This document shows positions 1 to 10,452 of a stretch of 64,000 nt of DNA, one piece after another. Each line of letters opens with the position of its first letter. The stretch's first letter is position 1. A model generated the notes under the pieces. That model did no database searches. It was not told the DNA's origin and worked only from the letters and a program-made list of their open reading frames with translations. The DNA lies in contig JXTC01000002.1 of the NCBI GenBank assembly GCA_002914845.1, positions 2,175,700 through 2,239,699 on the forward strand, written 5' to 3'. Both the position numbers and the translations under genes were made by a program. Source of the stretch: Trema orientale. Taxonomy: Eukaryota > Streptophyta > Magnoliopsida > Rosales > Cannabaceae.

Positions 1-497
1 TTACTTTTTAACTGGAAGGGCTCAATGAGAAGTGGCAGGGTTTTTAAAATTTTAGCTCTGTAATTCCCGCAGGTTTTCTGTAGGATTCCAAATCATTGCA
101 GCCCAAAATTGATTAATCCATGGCATCATAGTACAGGATTGTGTTATGGGCATTGTTGCTGATGTTCTTCACCTACCCAACGTATAAAGTCCTGCCTCCA
201 AATGCCATGACATTTTGCTATTCTTTTTTAATTTAGTATTTACTCTTTTGCATTGCCTCTTCAAAATTGCTTTGTGTGGATGCCGTATTTTCTTATTGTA
301 GTTGGGGCGATTACTATGGGGTGTCTCATTTCTTTGAAAACATTCCTCTATTCCTCGGTCAACTTTTCTATAGCTCAAATCAAATAAAGTTCATTATCTC
401 GTTAATAAATAAAAATCTAAACCTATTGTCGTTATTGTTACTCCTACCATTCACATTGTATTTGCTGAAAATTCATGGTGTCTTTCTAACTTGCTAG
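1..497 (+). other. Probable intron or upstream region of the RING gene
   Basis: AT-rich, with no convincing coding frame. It lies directly upstream of the acceptor at 496-497 and is best explained as intron, or as 5' leader if the ATG at 500 is the true start. Confidence 0.4.
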
Positions 498-1503
498 GTA
501 TGGCTTTGGGTCCATCCACCTTTAGACCTACCATGGAGGTACTTCATCATAGTAAAGCTGTCTTGGATTAAACCAAACGTTATTCTTTCCATTTGGGATA
601 TGTTTTTATTTTGATGAAATTTTGCAGGGAACCTCGGAAAATCCAGATAGTGGGGGCTCCACTTCGTTCCGTTCGGACAGTAGTGAGTCTGAACCCAAGT
701 CACGTTCATCCTCACATCGCACCTTCTCAAGTCGTCGCTCTTTCATGTCTAAACCTATTCATCCCCTGTCATTCCCCAGACAAACTCCTCCTGGAGAGGT
801 ATCTGACTTCACAGTTGCAGGGTTGCCAGAGTTTGATGCTGCAACTCAAAGGGGTGATGCCCAGAGCTGGAGCAGTGCTAGCAGCAGCATTGATTTTGCA
901 GATGTTTCGGAGACATTTGAATCTGAAATATGCAATCGGCCATGTAATTTATCTGATGGTGTTAGATGTGGCTTGTGTGAAAGGTTTCTTTCTCAGAGGT
1001 CCCCTTGGAGTTCTCGTAGGATTGTGAGAAGTGGCGACATGCCCGTTACCGGGGTCCTTTCTTGTTGTCATGTTTTTCACGCAGAATGCTTGGAACAAAC
1101 AACACCTAAGGCACGTAAAAATGATCCTCCCTGCCCCTTATGTCTCAGATCAGAGGAGGAAAACTGCCCTGAACAAAGGAGCTATTCAAGATCAAGGACT
1201 GTTTTGCCGAGGCTTAGACCATCTAGTGAGGACGGGCCATCAAGGCCTTGGGGCTGTGTGCAGGTAGGAGATTGCGTTGAAGGTGCTTTGCATGTGCCAC
1301 CACGCAATAGCATGCTTTTACTAAACAGGAATCGCGTTAAAAAGAATCTTTCCTTGAAGGGTAACTCCGGCAAAGAGTTTCCTGGCAAGTTAAGAAAAAG
1401 TGGTTCCTATTCGTCACAGCAATTCAGTGTAAGATCAATCGATCAGGGAGCAGTTGGGTCTTCGAAGTCAAAAGTTACAGCAGGGCCAAGCATGAAGAAC
1501 TGA
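498..1503 (+). CDS. RING-H2 finger protein, probable E3 ubiquitin ligase (5' partial)
   Basis: Two exons are visible: about 498-538 (acceptor AG at 496-497, donor GT at 539-540) and 628-1503 (acceptor AG at 626-627, stop TGA at 1501-1503). They join in frame at a codon boundary. The first may continue an upstream exon, or the ATG at 500 could be the start; I treat the gene as 5' partial. The N-terminal half is Ser-rich and looks disordered. A RING-H2 finger is encoded at about 967-1143: CGLC, a long loop of about 30 residues, CCHVFHAEC, then CPLC, giving all eight zinc ligands. RING proteins recruit E2 enzymes for ubiquitin transfer, so an E3 role is inferred from the fold and the substrate is unknown. 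A basic, Ser-rich tail of about 110 residues follows. A GT inside the last exon (1264-1265) could be a donor, but the frame stays open and the protein reads naturally through it. Confidence 0.8.
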
Positions 1504-2640
1504 AGCAAAATATGTAGATAAACTGGAAAGATGAAATATTTGCTCTTTTAAGAGCCATTTTTCTCTCACACGCAAAGTCTGCTTGCTTCCAAGTATCAGT
1601 CTAGATGAGTAGAATCTTTCACAATGTGATTGGATAACCTGGTTATGTTGTATAGATATGATTTGTGTTAACTGTGGGCTGCAAAGTAGACGATTAAATT
1701 TTTCTAAATTTTCGCTTGCCTTATTTCTTGAATGTGGATGGAGCTATTGAGTCTTTTACAATTGCTGCAATTTGGCGGAATATTATCGAAGAATTTTTTT
1801 TTTCCTTTTTTGGGCTGAGCTTAGTAAATAGTTTGCTGTTGTACAATATATAACATGTAGTGAGTACTAAGTCACAGGAAATTGAATTGAACTTCTTACC
1901 ATGAGGCAATGAAACCTAAATGAATATACTAAGACGTGGTCACATTTTCTCTTCTTTTTTTTTTAAATCTCAAATTTGAGGTCATTTTGTTTGGCCCGGT
2001 TTATTTCCACCCCTTTGTTTGCCCTTTCCACCCTATCACTAAAATCACCATCTTAATTATAATTAGAAGCTTAGTTATTACTTAATGTATCCCTAATTAA
2101 TCATAAACTATCCTTTAATACAATTTATCTTCTCTCTTCTCGCCCACACCCTCATTTATTCCTAATCATCTTTCTCTAACCTCAATTTTCTCTGCCATGT
2201 CCACCCTTCTTTTATCTCTTTTCATCTTCTTCTTTTGTGCTTCTCACCTCTTTTCAATCCTAGAGAAAACTTAGGTTGGCTGAGTAATGATTGGAAAAAT
2301 ATTATGATTCCATTTTTCAGTAAATTACTATTTTGAAAATTGATGAGTTCTATAATCACATAATAAATTATAGCCTTATGACTCCTAGTGGTGCATCTGT
2401 AAACATAAAGCGATGGATAAAACCAGAACTATAAATATAAAATCCAAGGATATGTGTGGCCTACTTATCATATAGGAAATGGGTGTGTAAATGAATAGCC
2501 ATTCGGTTCTAGTATCAACCATTTATTTCATCACCCATGTACACTTATTTTAGGGTATAATTATTTAACTCATACACAAGGATTTATGAGTAATAAATTT
2601 AATTAATATTAAATTCTATTCTACAATTATATAATTATAT
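1504..2640. other. 3' UTR of the RING gene and AT-rich intergenic DNA
   Basis: The first 200-400 bases are probably 3' UTR. The rest is AT-rich sequence with T-rich runs and no supported gene. Confidence 0.4.
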
Positions 2641-2645
2641 ATATA

Positions 2646-3123
2646 GGGCACCAATTCAGTAGTTTTTTTTTTTTTTTTTTTATTTGGGTATCGTTTTGGC
2701 CAATTAAAATTTATCTTGCACATTTTTTTATATTAAAAAGTAAGAGAGAGAAATAACATTAATAATGCACGTCTTTTCATGCACATCATTATAACTATTA
2801 GATCACTATTAGATGATAATCCAACGACTAAAAAAAAATACTTATGGATCGGCAACCATATATATATATATATTATATATGGGGCACCAATCCAGTAGGT
2901 TTTTTTTTTTTACCTATGCATAGGTATCAATTGGGCCAATGAAAAAAAATTTTGTACATTTTTTTATATTAAAAAGTAGGAGAGAGAAAAAACATTAATG
3001 ATGCACTTCTTTTCATGCATCTCATTTTAGCCATTAGATCATTGTTAGATGATGATCCAACGGCTAGAAAAAAAATACCTACACATAGGTAAAAAAAAAA
3101 AATACCTACCGGATTGGCAACCT
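2646..3123. mobile_element. Two tandem copies of a small TIR element (MITE)
   Basis: Copy 1 (about 2646-2862) and copy 2 (about 2881-3123) share the same layout. Each starts with GGGCACCAATYCAGTAG and has matching internal blocks, including a TTAGATGATRATCCAACG motif. Copy 2 ends in CTACCGGATTGGCAACC, the approximate reverse complement of its start, and copy 1 ends in a shorter related form (GGATCGGCAACC). Both are flanked by (TA)n. No coding capacity. A related, more diverged copy in the opposite orientation lies at about 52505-52757. Confidence 0.65.
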
Positions 3124-3144
3124 TATATATGAATATTTATAAAA

Positions 3145-3199
3145 NNNNNNNNNNNNNNNNNNNNNNNNNNNNNNNNNNNNNNNNNNNNNNNNNNNNNNN
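3145..3199. other. Assembly gap (55 N)
   Basis: A run of 55 N directly after the MITE pair and AT-rich sequence, so probably a repeat-induced gap. Confidence 0.99.
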
Positions 3200-3886
3200 T
3201 AAAAAGCCTAGATGAATAAAAACAAAATAAGTATAAGAAGTCATTATATGTATAGTAATACTAGTGGGGGATTATGGGACAAAAAATAAATCCACTTGGT
3301 TTCATACTTGGTGCAACGCAAATGCTTGTAAAATTATTTTGTAAATTGATTCGTGTTCAAGAAAGGGAGGTAAAGGTTGATTTAACAAAAAAAAAAAATT
3401 GTGAAGGTTTGTTGTTTTTCCTAAAGAGATTTTTTTTTTTTTTTTTTACATAGGTGCGTATAAAGAGATTTTTTTTCTTTAAAAAAGAAAATTTTTATTC
3501 ATGATTATTTTGGTAATTAAAAAAATTTGTGGAGAGAGTAAATAGAGGGGTGACAATAGACCCACCCTTTTGTTTTTAGGGATTATGACATGTAGCACGA
3601 TTTTTAAAAAAATAATTCCAAAAATACGACTTGGCTTAGTGCATTTGTTTTTGTACGACTTTTTGGACAAAATGTCCTCTTTTTAAGTTACAGTGTACAA
3701 GTACACATGCGGTGGCATTGTTGTAATAAAACCATATTTAAAAAAAAAATGTTTATATCAAAAGCTAGTACCATAATAGCTGAAAACTCTTGTTGGCAAT
3801 GTTGGTTGCTTAGTTTACTTTTCACATCTCCATCCGGGGATCAAATCACAGTCCATGCACTTTGTTGTTTTCTTTTTTCTCAAAAA
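3200..3886. other. AT-rich intergenic DNA without a recognised gene
   Basis: Homopolymer-rich. Short open frames here have no recognisable domain and no plausible splice partners. Confidence 0.4.
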
Positions 3887-4125
3887 TCATTTTTTCCTTA
3901 AAAAAATTCTCTTTTTAATTCTTTTTAATCCTATTAGATTAGTTTTTTTCTCTAATTCTTTTTTTCCTTAAAAAAATTATCTCTCTTTTATTACCCTATA
4001 CACTTCATTAGTTTTTTTTCCCTAATTATTTTTTTCCTTAAAAAAAATGGTCTCTTCTTTATTAGTCTATACACTTCATTGTTATTTTTTTCTTTTCTTT
4101 TTTTTTTTTCCTTAAAAAAAATTCT
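3887..4125. repeat. T-rich minisatellite, period about 70 bp, 4 copies
   Basis: The core TTTTTTCCTTAAAAAAA recurs at about 3890, 3959, 4029 and 4105, and the intervening sequence (CTCT..TTATT..CTATACACTTCATT) is partly conserved. The spacing is 68-77 bp, which indicates degenerate tandem duplication. Confidence 0.65.
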
Positions 4126-4139
4126 CTTGCAGTTTGAGG

Positions 4140-4985
4140 AATCATAAACTACACCAAATTAGTTTCCAACCGCAATTAGAAACCAATCTGGTTACCAGAA
4201 AAATCAAATTATTTTGCTAAATGAAAATCAGTTTGGTTTCCAAGAAATCTTTGCGGTTTTTTATGATTTACTTAGCTATAGGACATTCTGCTAAAAGGAA
4301 ATCAAACTGGTTTCTAGGAAACCGTTGTGGTTTCTTGTGATTTACTTAGTTATATGATGTTCTGCTACATGGAAACCAGTTTCTTGTGATTTACTTAGTT
4401 ACATGGCATTCTATTAAAAAGAAACTAAACTAGTTTTCTGAAAACCTTTGTAGTTTCCTGTGATTTACTTACATACAGAGAGTTTTGCTAAAATGAAACC
4501 AAACTGGTTTCCTAAAAACCTTTATGATTTTCTATGATTTACTTACATACATAGCATTATGCTAAAAGGAAACCAAACTAGTTTCAGAAAACCTTTATGG
4601 TTTCCTGTAATTTACTTACGTATATGACATTCTATTTAAAAAAAACCAAACTGGTTTCCAAGAAACTTTTATAGTTTTCTGTGATTTATTTAGCTACAGG
4701 ATATTCTGCAAAAAGGAAACCAGAATGGTTTCCCGGAAATGTTCGTGGTTTCATGTGATTTACTTACGTACAGGATATTCGGCTAAAGGAAACTAAACTG
4801 GTTTCCAGGAAAGCTTTGTGTTTTCCTGTGATTTACTTACGTACAGGACTTTCGGCTAAAAAAAACCAAACTGGTTTCCAAGAAACCACAAATGATTTAC
4901 TTACTTACAAATATTCTGCTAATAAGAAACCAAATCAAACCAAATTAGTTTACAGAAAACCTTTGTGGTTTCCTGTAAAATAAAA
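4140..4985. repeat. Tandem array of about 74-bp units, each with two hairpins
   Basis: About 11-12 degenerate units. The anchor GATTTACTTA recurs at about 4265, 4339, 4387, 4461, 4536, 4609, 4682, 4758, 4830 and 4893, with a usual spacing of 73-75 bp. The consensus unit contains two inverted repeats with the same arms: GGAAACCA-AAC-TGGTTTCC, and AGGAAACC-TTTGT-GGTTTCCT. There is no open frame through the array. It is not homologous to a family I can name. Confidence 0.8.
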
Positions 4986-5180
4986 AGATGACTTATTTAC
5001 TAAAATACCACCGCGTCTTCTAGCTTCCAAAGTATTTAGAAAAATACCACAAAAAGGTCGTACGGATTTTTATTATTTTTAAAAGGTCGTAAATTTGGTA
5101 ATATTTTTTGAAAAATAGGTATAAGTGTCCAAAACCCTTGTTTTTATGAGTTTTATGTTAAATGCGATTTTTTTTAGTTA

Positions 5181-5672
5181 ATTACATTTTTATACCTTTT
5201 GATTATTTGTTCAGTTTATACTTGTGTTTTGATTATTATTAATATTGACTTTCATATTTAAATCTTGTAACAAATTTATACTCCTATGAGTCAATCACCG
5301 ATTTTGAATATTGAGTTTATCAAAATACCATTTTAAATATATATTTTAATATTTAATTTAAGTTTAAAATTAATTAAAATTAATAATTAAAAGAACAATT
5401 ATTTAAAAAAAATATTTAAAAAAAAACTTATAAATACTAAATATTTTTTATATACATATTTATCAATTTCAGATAAGTTTTAAATTTATACACCTTTTCA
5501 AGTATATATTCAGACTTTAAAAGGTATTTTGGTAAATATATTGGCCAAAATTGGTATTTGACCGGTATAAATTTGTTACAAGTTTTAAATCTGAAGATCA
5601 AAATTGATAATAACTAAAACATAAAGTATAAACTGAACAAATTGTCAAAATATAATATATAAAAAATGTAAT
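5181..5672. mobile_element. Foldback element, copy A (long terminal inverted repeats)
   Basis: The left arm (about 5181-5285, running through TTGTTCAGTTTATACTT and TTGTAACAAATTTATAC) is the imperfect reverse complement of the right arm (about 5568-5672, GTATAAATTTGTTACAAG through AAGTATAAACTGAACAAA). The arms are about 100 bp and enclose about 290 bp of AT-rich sequence with no gene. Copies B and C of the same family lie near 29.6 and 30.4 kb. Confidence 0.7.
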
Positions 5673-8600
5673 TTATCTCTTTTTTGAAAAATATTTTAAT
5701 GTCCTCTCATTTCATATGAAAGCAGTCCATATGGTCCAAGTTCCATGGTTCGGGAGATATTTAACCGTCTTTGGTCCATGCTACTTTGGGCTCAATTTCA
5801 CAAGTTTCTTTTTGTCCACTTCTCTAGGAGTCTAGTTATTAATTTTTTTTTTTCCTAATATTTCAATGGAACAACGTAAACTAATATTTGCCGTTCGAAT
5901 CTATAACTCAAAGACAAAATTGAGATATCATGTGAATCCAAGAAAATCTATACTCAAAACAGGTGAAAGAATGACCATTTACAATAATCTCTACATGCAT
6001 GGATTGTAACTGAATGCCAGTGTTGATATGCTGGTATCCGTAAGAATGAGGCTATTCACATCGCAAGTCAAATATGTTTTGACTTTTGAGGAAGAATTTA
6101 TTTTACATGGCATATAAACCCCTAAATCTGTCATCCACTGATCCTCCTTGGATTAGTTTCCCTTCAAATTTTAATTCTACCTTTGGTACACCCCTTAAAT
6201 ATAATTTTGTTACTATTACCTAGATTGCCTCTAGATCAAGTACCAACTAGGGAAAATATCATCAATTGACCCTATTTTTCATATTCTCTTGAAAAAAAAA
6301 AGTGAAATTCGTTTGTTTTTGAAAACATGGGAAAATTTCCGTTGAACTTGATTTTTTTAATATTAAAAACAAGCAAAATCAGGAGAACTGATAGAAAATT
6401 TCACAATTATTCTTAATGAATAACAATTTTAGAATTATTGTATTCCCGTACTAACTAATACTAAAAATACAAACAAAAAGTGGCAGTAATCAAAAGCTAG
6501 ATATGTTGTGGCTGCAAATTTAGTCTGATTGACAATCACATCTCATCTTTAATGTTGAAGTCTAAAATTTAATCAAGTTTTAGACTTGAGCTTAATAAAT
6601 TAGATTTTAGGTTTGACAAATTTGACTTATTGAGATTTAAGACTTCTTTACTTCTAAATTATTTTTACTTCAGAATGAAAAAGATGAATGGCATACTTGT
6701 TATAAAAATACTATCTATAAAATAAAAGTTCTAACTAGAAATTGAAAGGTAACAGAAAGATTCCCTAAGAATATCATATAAAGTACGTTGCGTTGTGTTA
6801 TGATTTAGACCGCGAACATTTTTCTTCAAACTGTACACCAAACTGTATAGTGCGGTATGAAGATTTTATAAACCGAACTAAACTATATAAGTAAAAACTG
6901 TATGGATTTTTACGGTGTGGTTTGACCAATTTCTGTGCTTTGTGGTTTTTTTTTTTTTTTTTTTTTGAGCATCCCTAACATATGCCATGCCACATGTTCA
7001 AATGGTGAATACACTGTTATCTTGTACTTATCTGTTAATTTTCCTAGCGGTCTGCTTTTCTTTCTTTTCTTTTTTTTTCTTTCTTTCTTTCTTTTTACCT
7101 TCATGGAACTTCTAATAGATTTTCAACATAGGAAAGTAGAAGGAAAATTCCTAGTAGAAAAAAAAAATAAACATGAATATGTCCTCTACTGACATACATA
7201 CGTACAAGTACAAAGCACTATCAAGATCAGTACTGATATTCTATGTCTACATATTTATATACACACACATGTAAAAAGTTGCATGTAAGGTTTACATCCG
7301 TCCACAAGTACCAGTTTCTTACATATGGGCCAAGTTGTGTACTGAAGTGTGAGGTTCCTCTCCACCAAAAAGATTATCAAAATAAATAAAAAATAATAAT
7401 ATATAACTAAAAGGAATAAATAGTATTTGATGGCCCAATTTTTCTTGGTGGGCTTGTCCTAAAAACGGGGACCATCTAATTCTTTCTTGCTCTTCCCCAC
7501 AATCATGTGCTCTGTTGGCTTTACCCTAGACATCTTCACATTGTTACATTCAACATGATACTCTGCTGGATGTTTGTTCCTACTTGTAACCACATACTGG
7601 ATTATAAAACTTGGGCCCTGTTTTAATCATGATAAGGCTTTCTTCTTCTTCTTCTTCTTTTCCCACTAGCCATGTTCTGTTGTTCTCCTAATCCTTTTCA
7701 TTCTCCATCAATTTGTCACAATGAGATAAAAATTAAGATTTGTCTCAAATTTTCGATTGAGACTCTCCATTAAAGTGCAATAAATTGGGTTTGATTTTTT
7801 TTTTCCCATTCTCTTTTGTTTTTGCTCTTTTTCTAAGTAAAGTGACAATGGGAGTCTGTTTTGGTCCAACCAATATTGGATTATAAGATAATGTGGCCAA
7901 GATATTGAAGTTTTGCAGATAAAAAATCCACCCAAGTGTGGGGTTGGTTTGGGCTACTTGGAAATACAGAACCCTTTACTTGGGATTTTTTTTTTTTTTT
8001 TAAAAAAGCAGCAATATTATGTTACATCTACCATTATCCATAACCTTAATTTATTTAGGAGCCCACAACCATAAAGGTGGTGTACCTATTAGACTAGTCT
8101 ACTTAGTGGCTAAACCATTGATCCAACAATGAAATGACACTCAAATCTTCACATTTCATTGTGTATCATGGCTAGCATGTTACTTACCAAAAGCTTTAGT
8201 CATCCCTTAAAGTACACTACAAGGCCTGGTGATTAGTAAAAATTAATGCGTCACTGTCAGAATTTTAAATTAAAGTCTGGAGCCCAAATAGTAAGCGAGA
8301 TATATAAAAGTCAAATGTATAAAAAGCTTTGATCCTTAATTATGAGGGTAAAGAAAATAGAAGAAAACTTCGGTTGCTTTTTTGGATACCTTGGCCAAAA
8401 GGTAGAATTTCCTAATTCACGCTTGGGACAGTGAATTCGAATTGACCTCCTCTTTCCCTTTAATAGTTAGAAGGTAAGGACTGAAGTTGCCATTTGGGTC
8501 GGCCTGTTAAGATTTTATGGGATGGTAATTTTAAGCCAATAAACCTATAGAGCAACCATGTGACCCCCATGTGAGGAGGGTCCAACCATTGCCTCATTTG

Positions 8601-10021
8601 TATAGGAAGTCATTATCAAAGTCTTCTATTGGGTACTCAAAAATGGTGGCATGACCAGGACTTGTTCCCAAGCAAGAGAAGTTTAGTATATAGTTCATCT
8701 ATGTACTACACAAATCTAACTTGTAAATCCACTATGTCTTCTCCCATCGTATAATTACTGCTATGGTCAACATATAGTCATTTACCAAAAATTGATCTCG
8801 TGTCGACCACATTCAGGTAGTTGGCTATATAGATTAACTCTGATATCAGTTATATACATATATTAGATCTAATCCAATAGTGATAGTATAACGTATATTC
8901 AATGTGAAAATTGGGGAATATAATTATGTAGCTTCTCTAGCTACTATGCCCAATTGTATCCTAGGGTACGGCATGATATGGTTCAGCATTCATGAACTAA
9001 ATAAAACTTTATAACATGGGAAAATAGAAGAAAGTGCTGACTAAGTTGTGAAAAAGGAAGTGGGATTCGCTTTAATTTTTTTTTTTTTTTTTTTTTTGAT
9101 AAGAGGACTCGCTTTAAATTAGTGCTTGATGCCCTCATCCTCATGACCATGTCGTTTTAGAGAACGGAAAGTGGATGACCCTGTGTTGTGTGTTGTCGTC
9201 CATGCATTGCATTACCGTAAAAGCATATATATAGCTGGATTTTCTCTCTTCCAATGGGGACTTTTCCCTTGTCTCTCACTTCTCTTATCCTTTCTTTTTT
9301 CTTTCCCTCTCTCTCTCTCTCTCTCTCTCATATCCATGTCAGGCTTACGCATGATCCTCTTTACGAGGGATTCAAATTCAAAATTTTATCAGTTTGATAA
9401 TCTGAATATCCTTGTGTGGATTCACATATACGTGTGTGTACAAAAGTATTGACGTTAGAATTTCCATTAATTTCTTTAGAAAGAAACATTAATTCACTCT
9501 TATTCTTGTATGTATTGGGAAGAGTACTCTTGTATGACATGATAAGATATAAATGTTATCCATTGTGTATGGATCTAATTCTTTACTAACAAGAGTAAAG
9601 AAAAAAGAATACAAAGTAAGCACAATAAATTTTACAATAGTTCATCCTTATAAATGTGAGAGTTACGTCTATTTTCAATTGTTGCAGATTTTTACTATGA
9701 TGAAGAAAAAAGAATAAAAAATAAAATAAAATTTTAAGAATCTCGATTTTTATAATTTCTCTTTATAATTACACAAATCCTATATCAGTCCTCGTAAGGT
9801 CAATTCACATCTGCTTCATGAGAATCATTATCGGGGGATCTGCAATAGTATAATTAGGCAACCGGTCACCCAAATTCATTTATTTTATATCGTTTTCGAG
9901 TCGTATCACTGTGTACTGTGTCGTATTGAAAATTATCGGCCTTAATTTTAGTCTATTCAAATTAAGTGTGTGAATTGTGAATTTAGTTCTACCGTAAACA
10001 CGCCATTTGATTGGCTAGTTA
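5673..10021. other. Intergenic DNA, no recognised gene
   Basis: AT-rich with poly-T runs (near 6943-6966, 7988-8000 and 9079-9096) and a (TC)n microsatellite at about 9308-9330. Open frames are short, lack domains and often consist of low-complexity translation. Confidence 0.4.
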
Positions 10022-10452
10022 AGACTATATTTGGTAAGAGGGAAAAGGGAGAGGAAAGAAAATGTGGGAGAGAAAAGTGGAGGGAAAGTAGAAAAATATG
10101 TTGTTTGGTAGAAAGGAAAAAGGAGGGGAAAGGAAAAAGAGGTAGAAAAGGAGATGGAAAAATGGTTAGTGGATCCTACAAAAATTTTCCTCTCCAAATT
10201 GGAGAAAAAAGGGGAAGGAAAGAGAAATTAGTTAATGAATAAGTTTAAATTACTAAATTACTCTTATATATCAATTTTAAAAATCATTATATTAAGGGTA
10301 AAATAGTCATTTAAAATAAATTAGTTTTCTTTCTTCTCTACATACTAAACAACCATAAAAGAAAAATATTTTTTTTTCCATCCTACACATTTTCTTTCCC
10401 TCTTATTTCTTCCTTCCTTCCCATTTTCTTTCCTCTCCATCAAACATAGCCT
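10022..10452. mobile_element. Purine-rich TIR element (MITE)
   Basis: The left end, from GACTATATTTGGTAAGAGGG into a G/A-rich tract with GGAAAGAAAATG, matches the reverse complement of the right end (TTTCTTTCCTCTCC...CAAACATAGCC). The interior has short AT-rich sequence and no transposase. This layout is typical of abundant plant MITEs, but the superfamily is not assigned. Confidence 0.6.

Noticed and set aside
6910-7192. Lys/Phe-rich frames on both strands
   Set aside because: Translations of T-runs and TTTC repeats; low complexity only.
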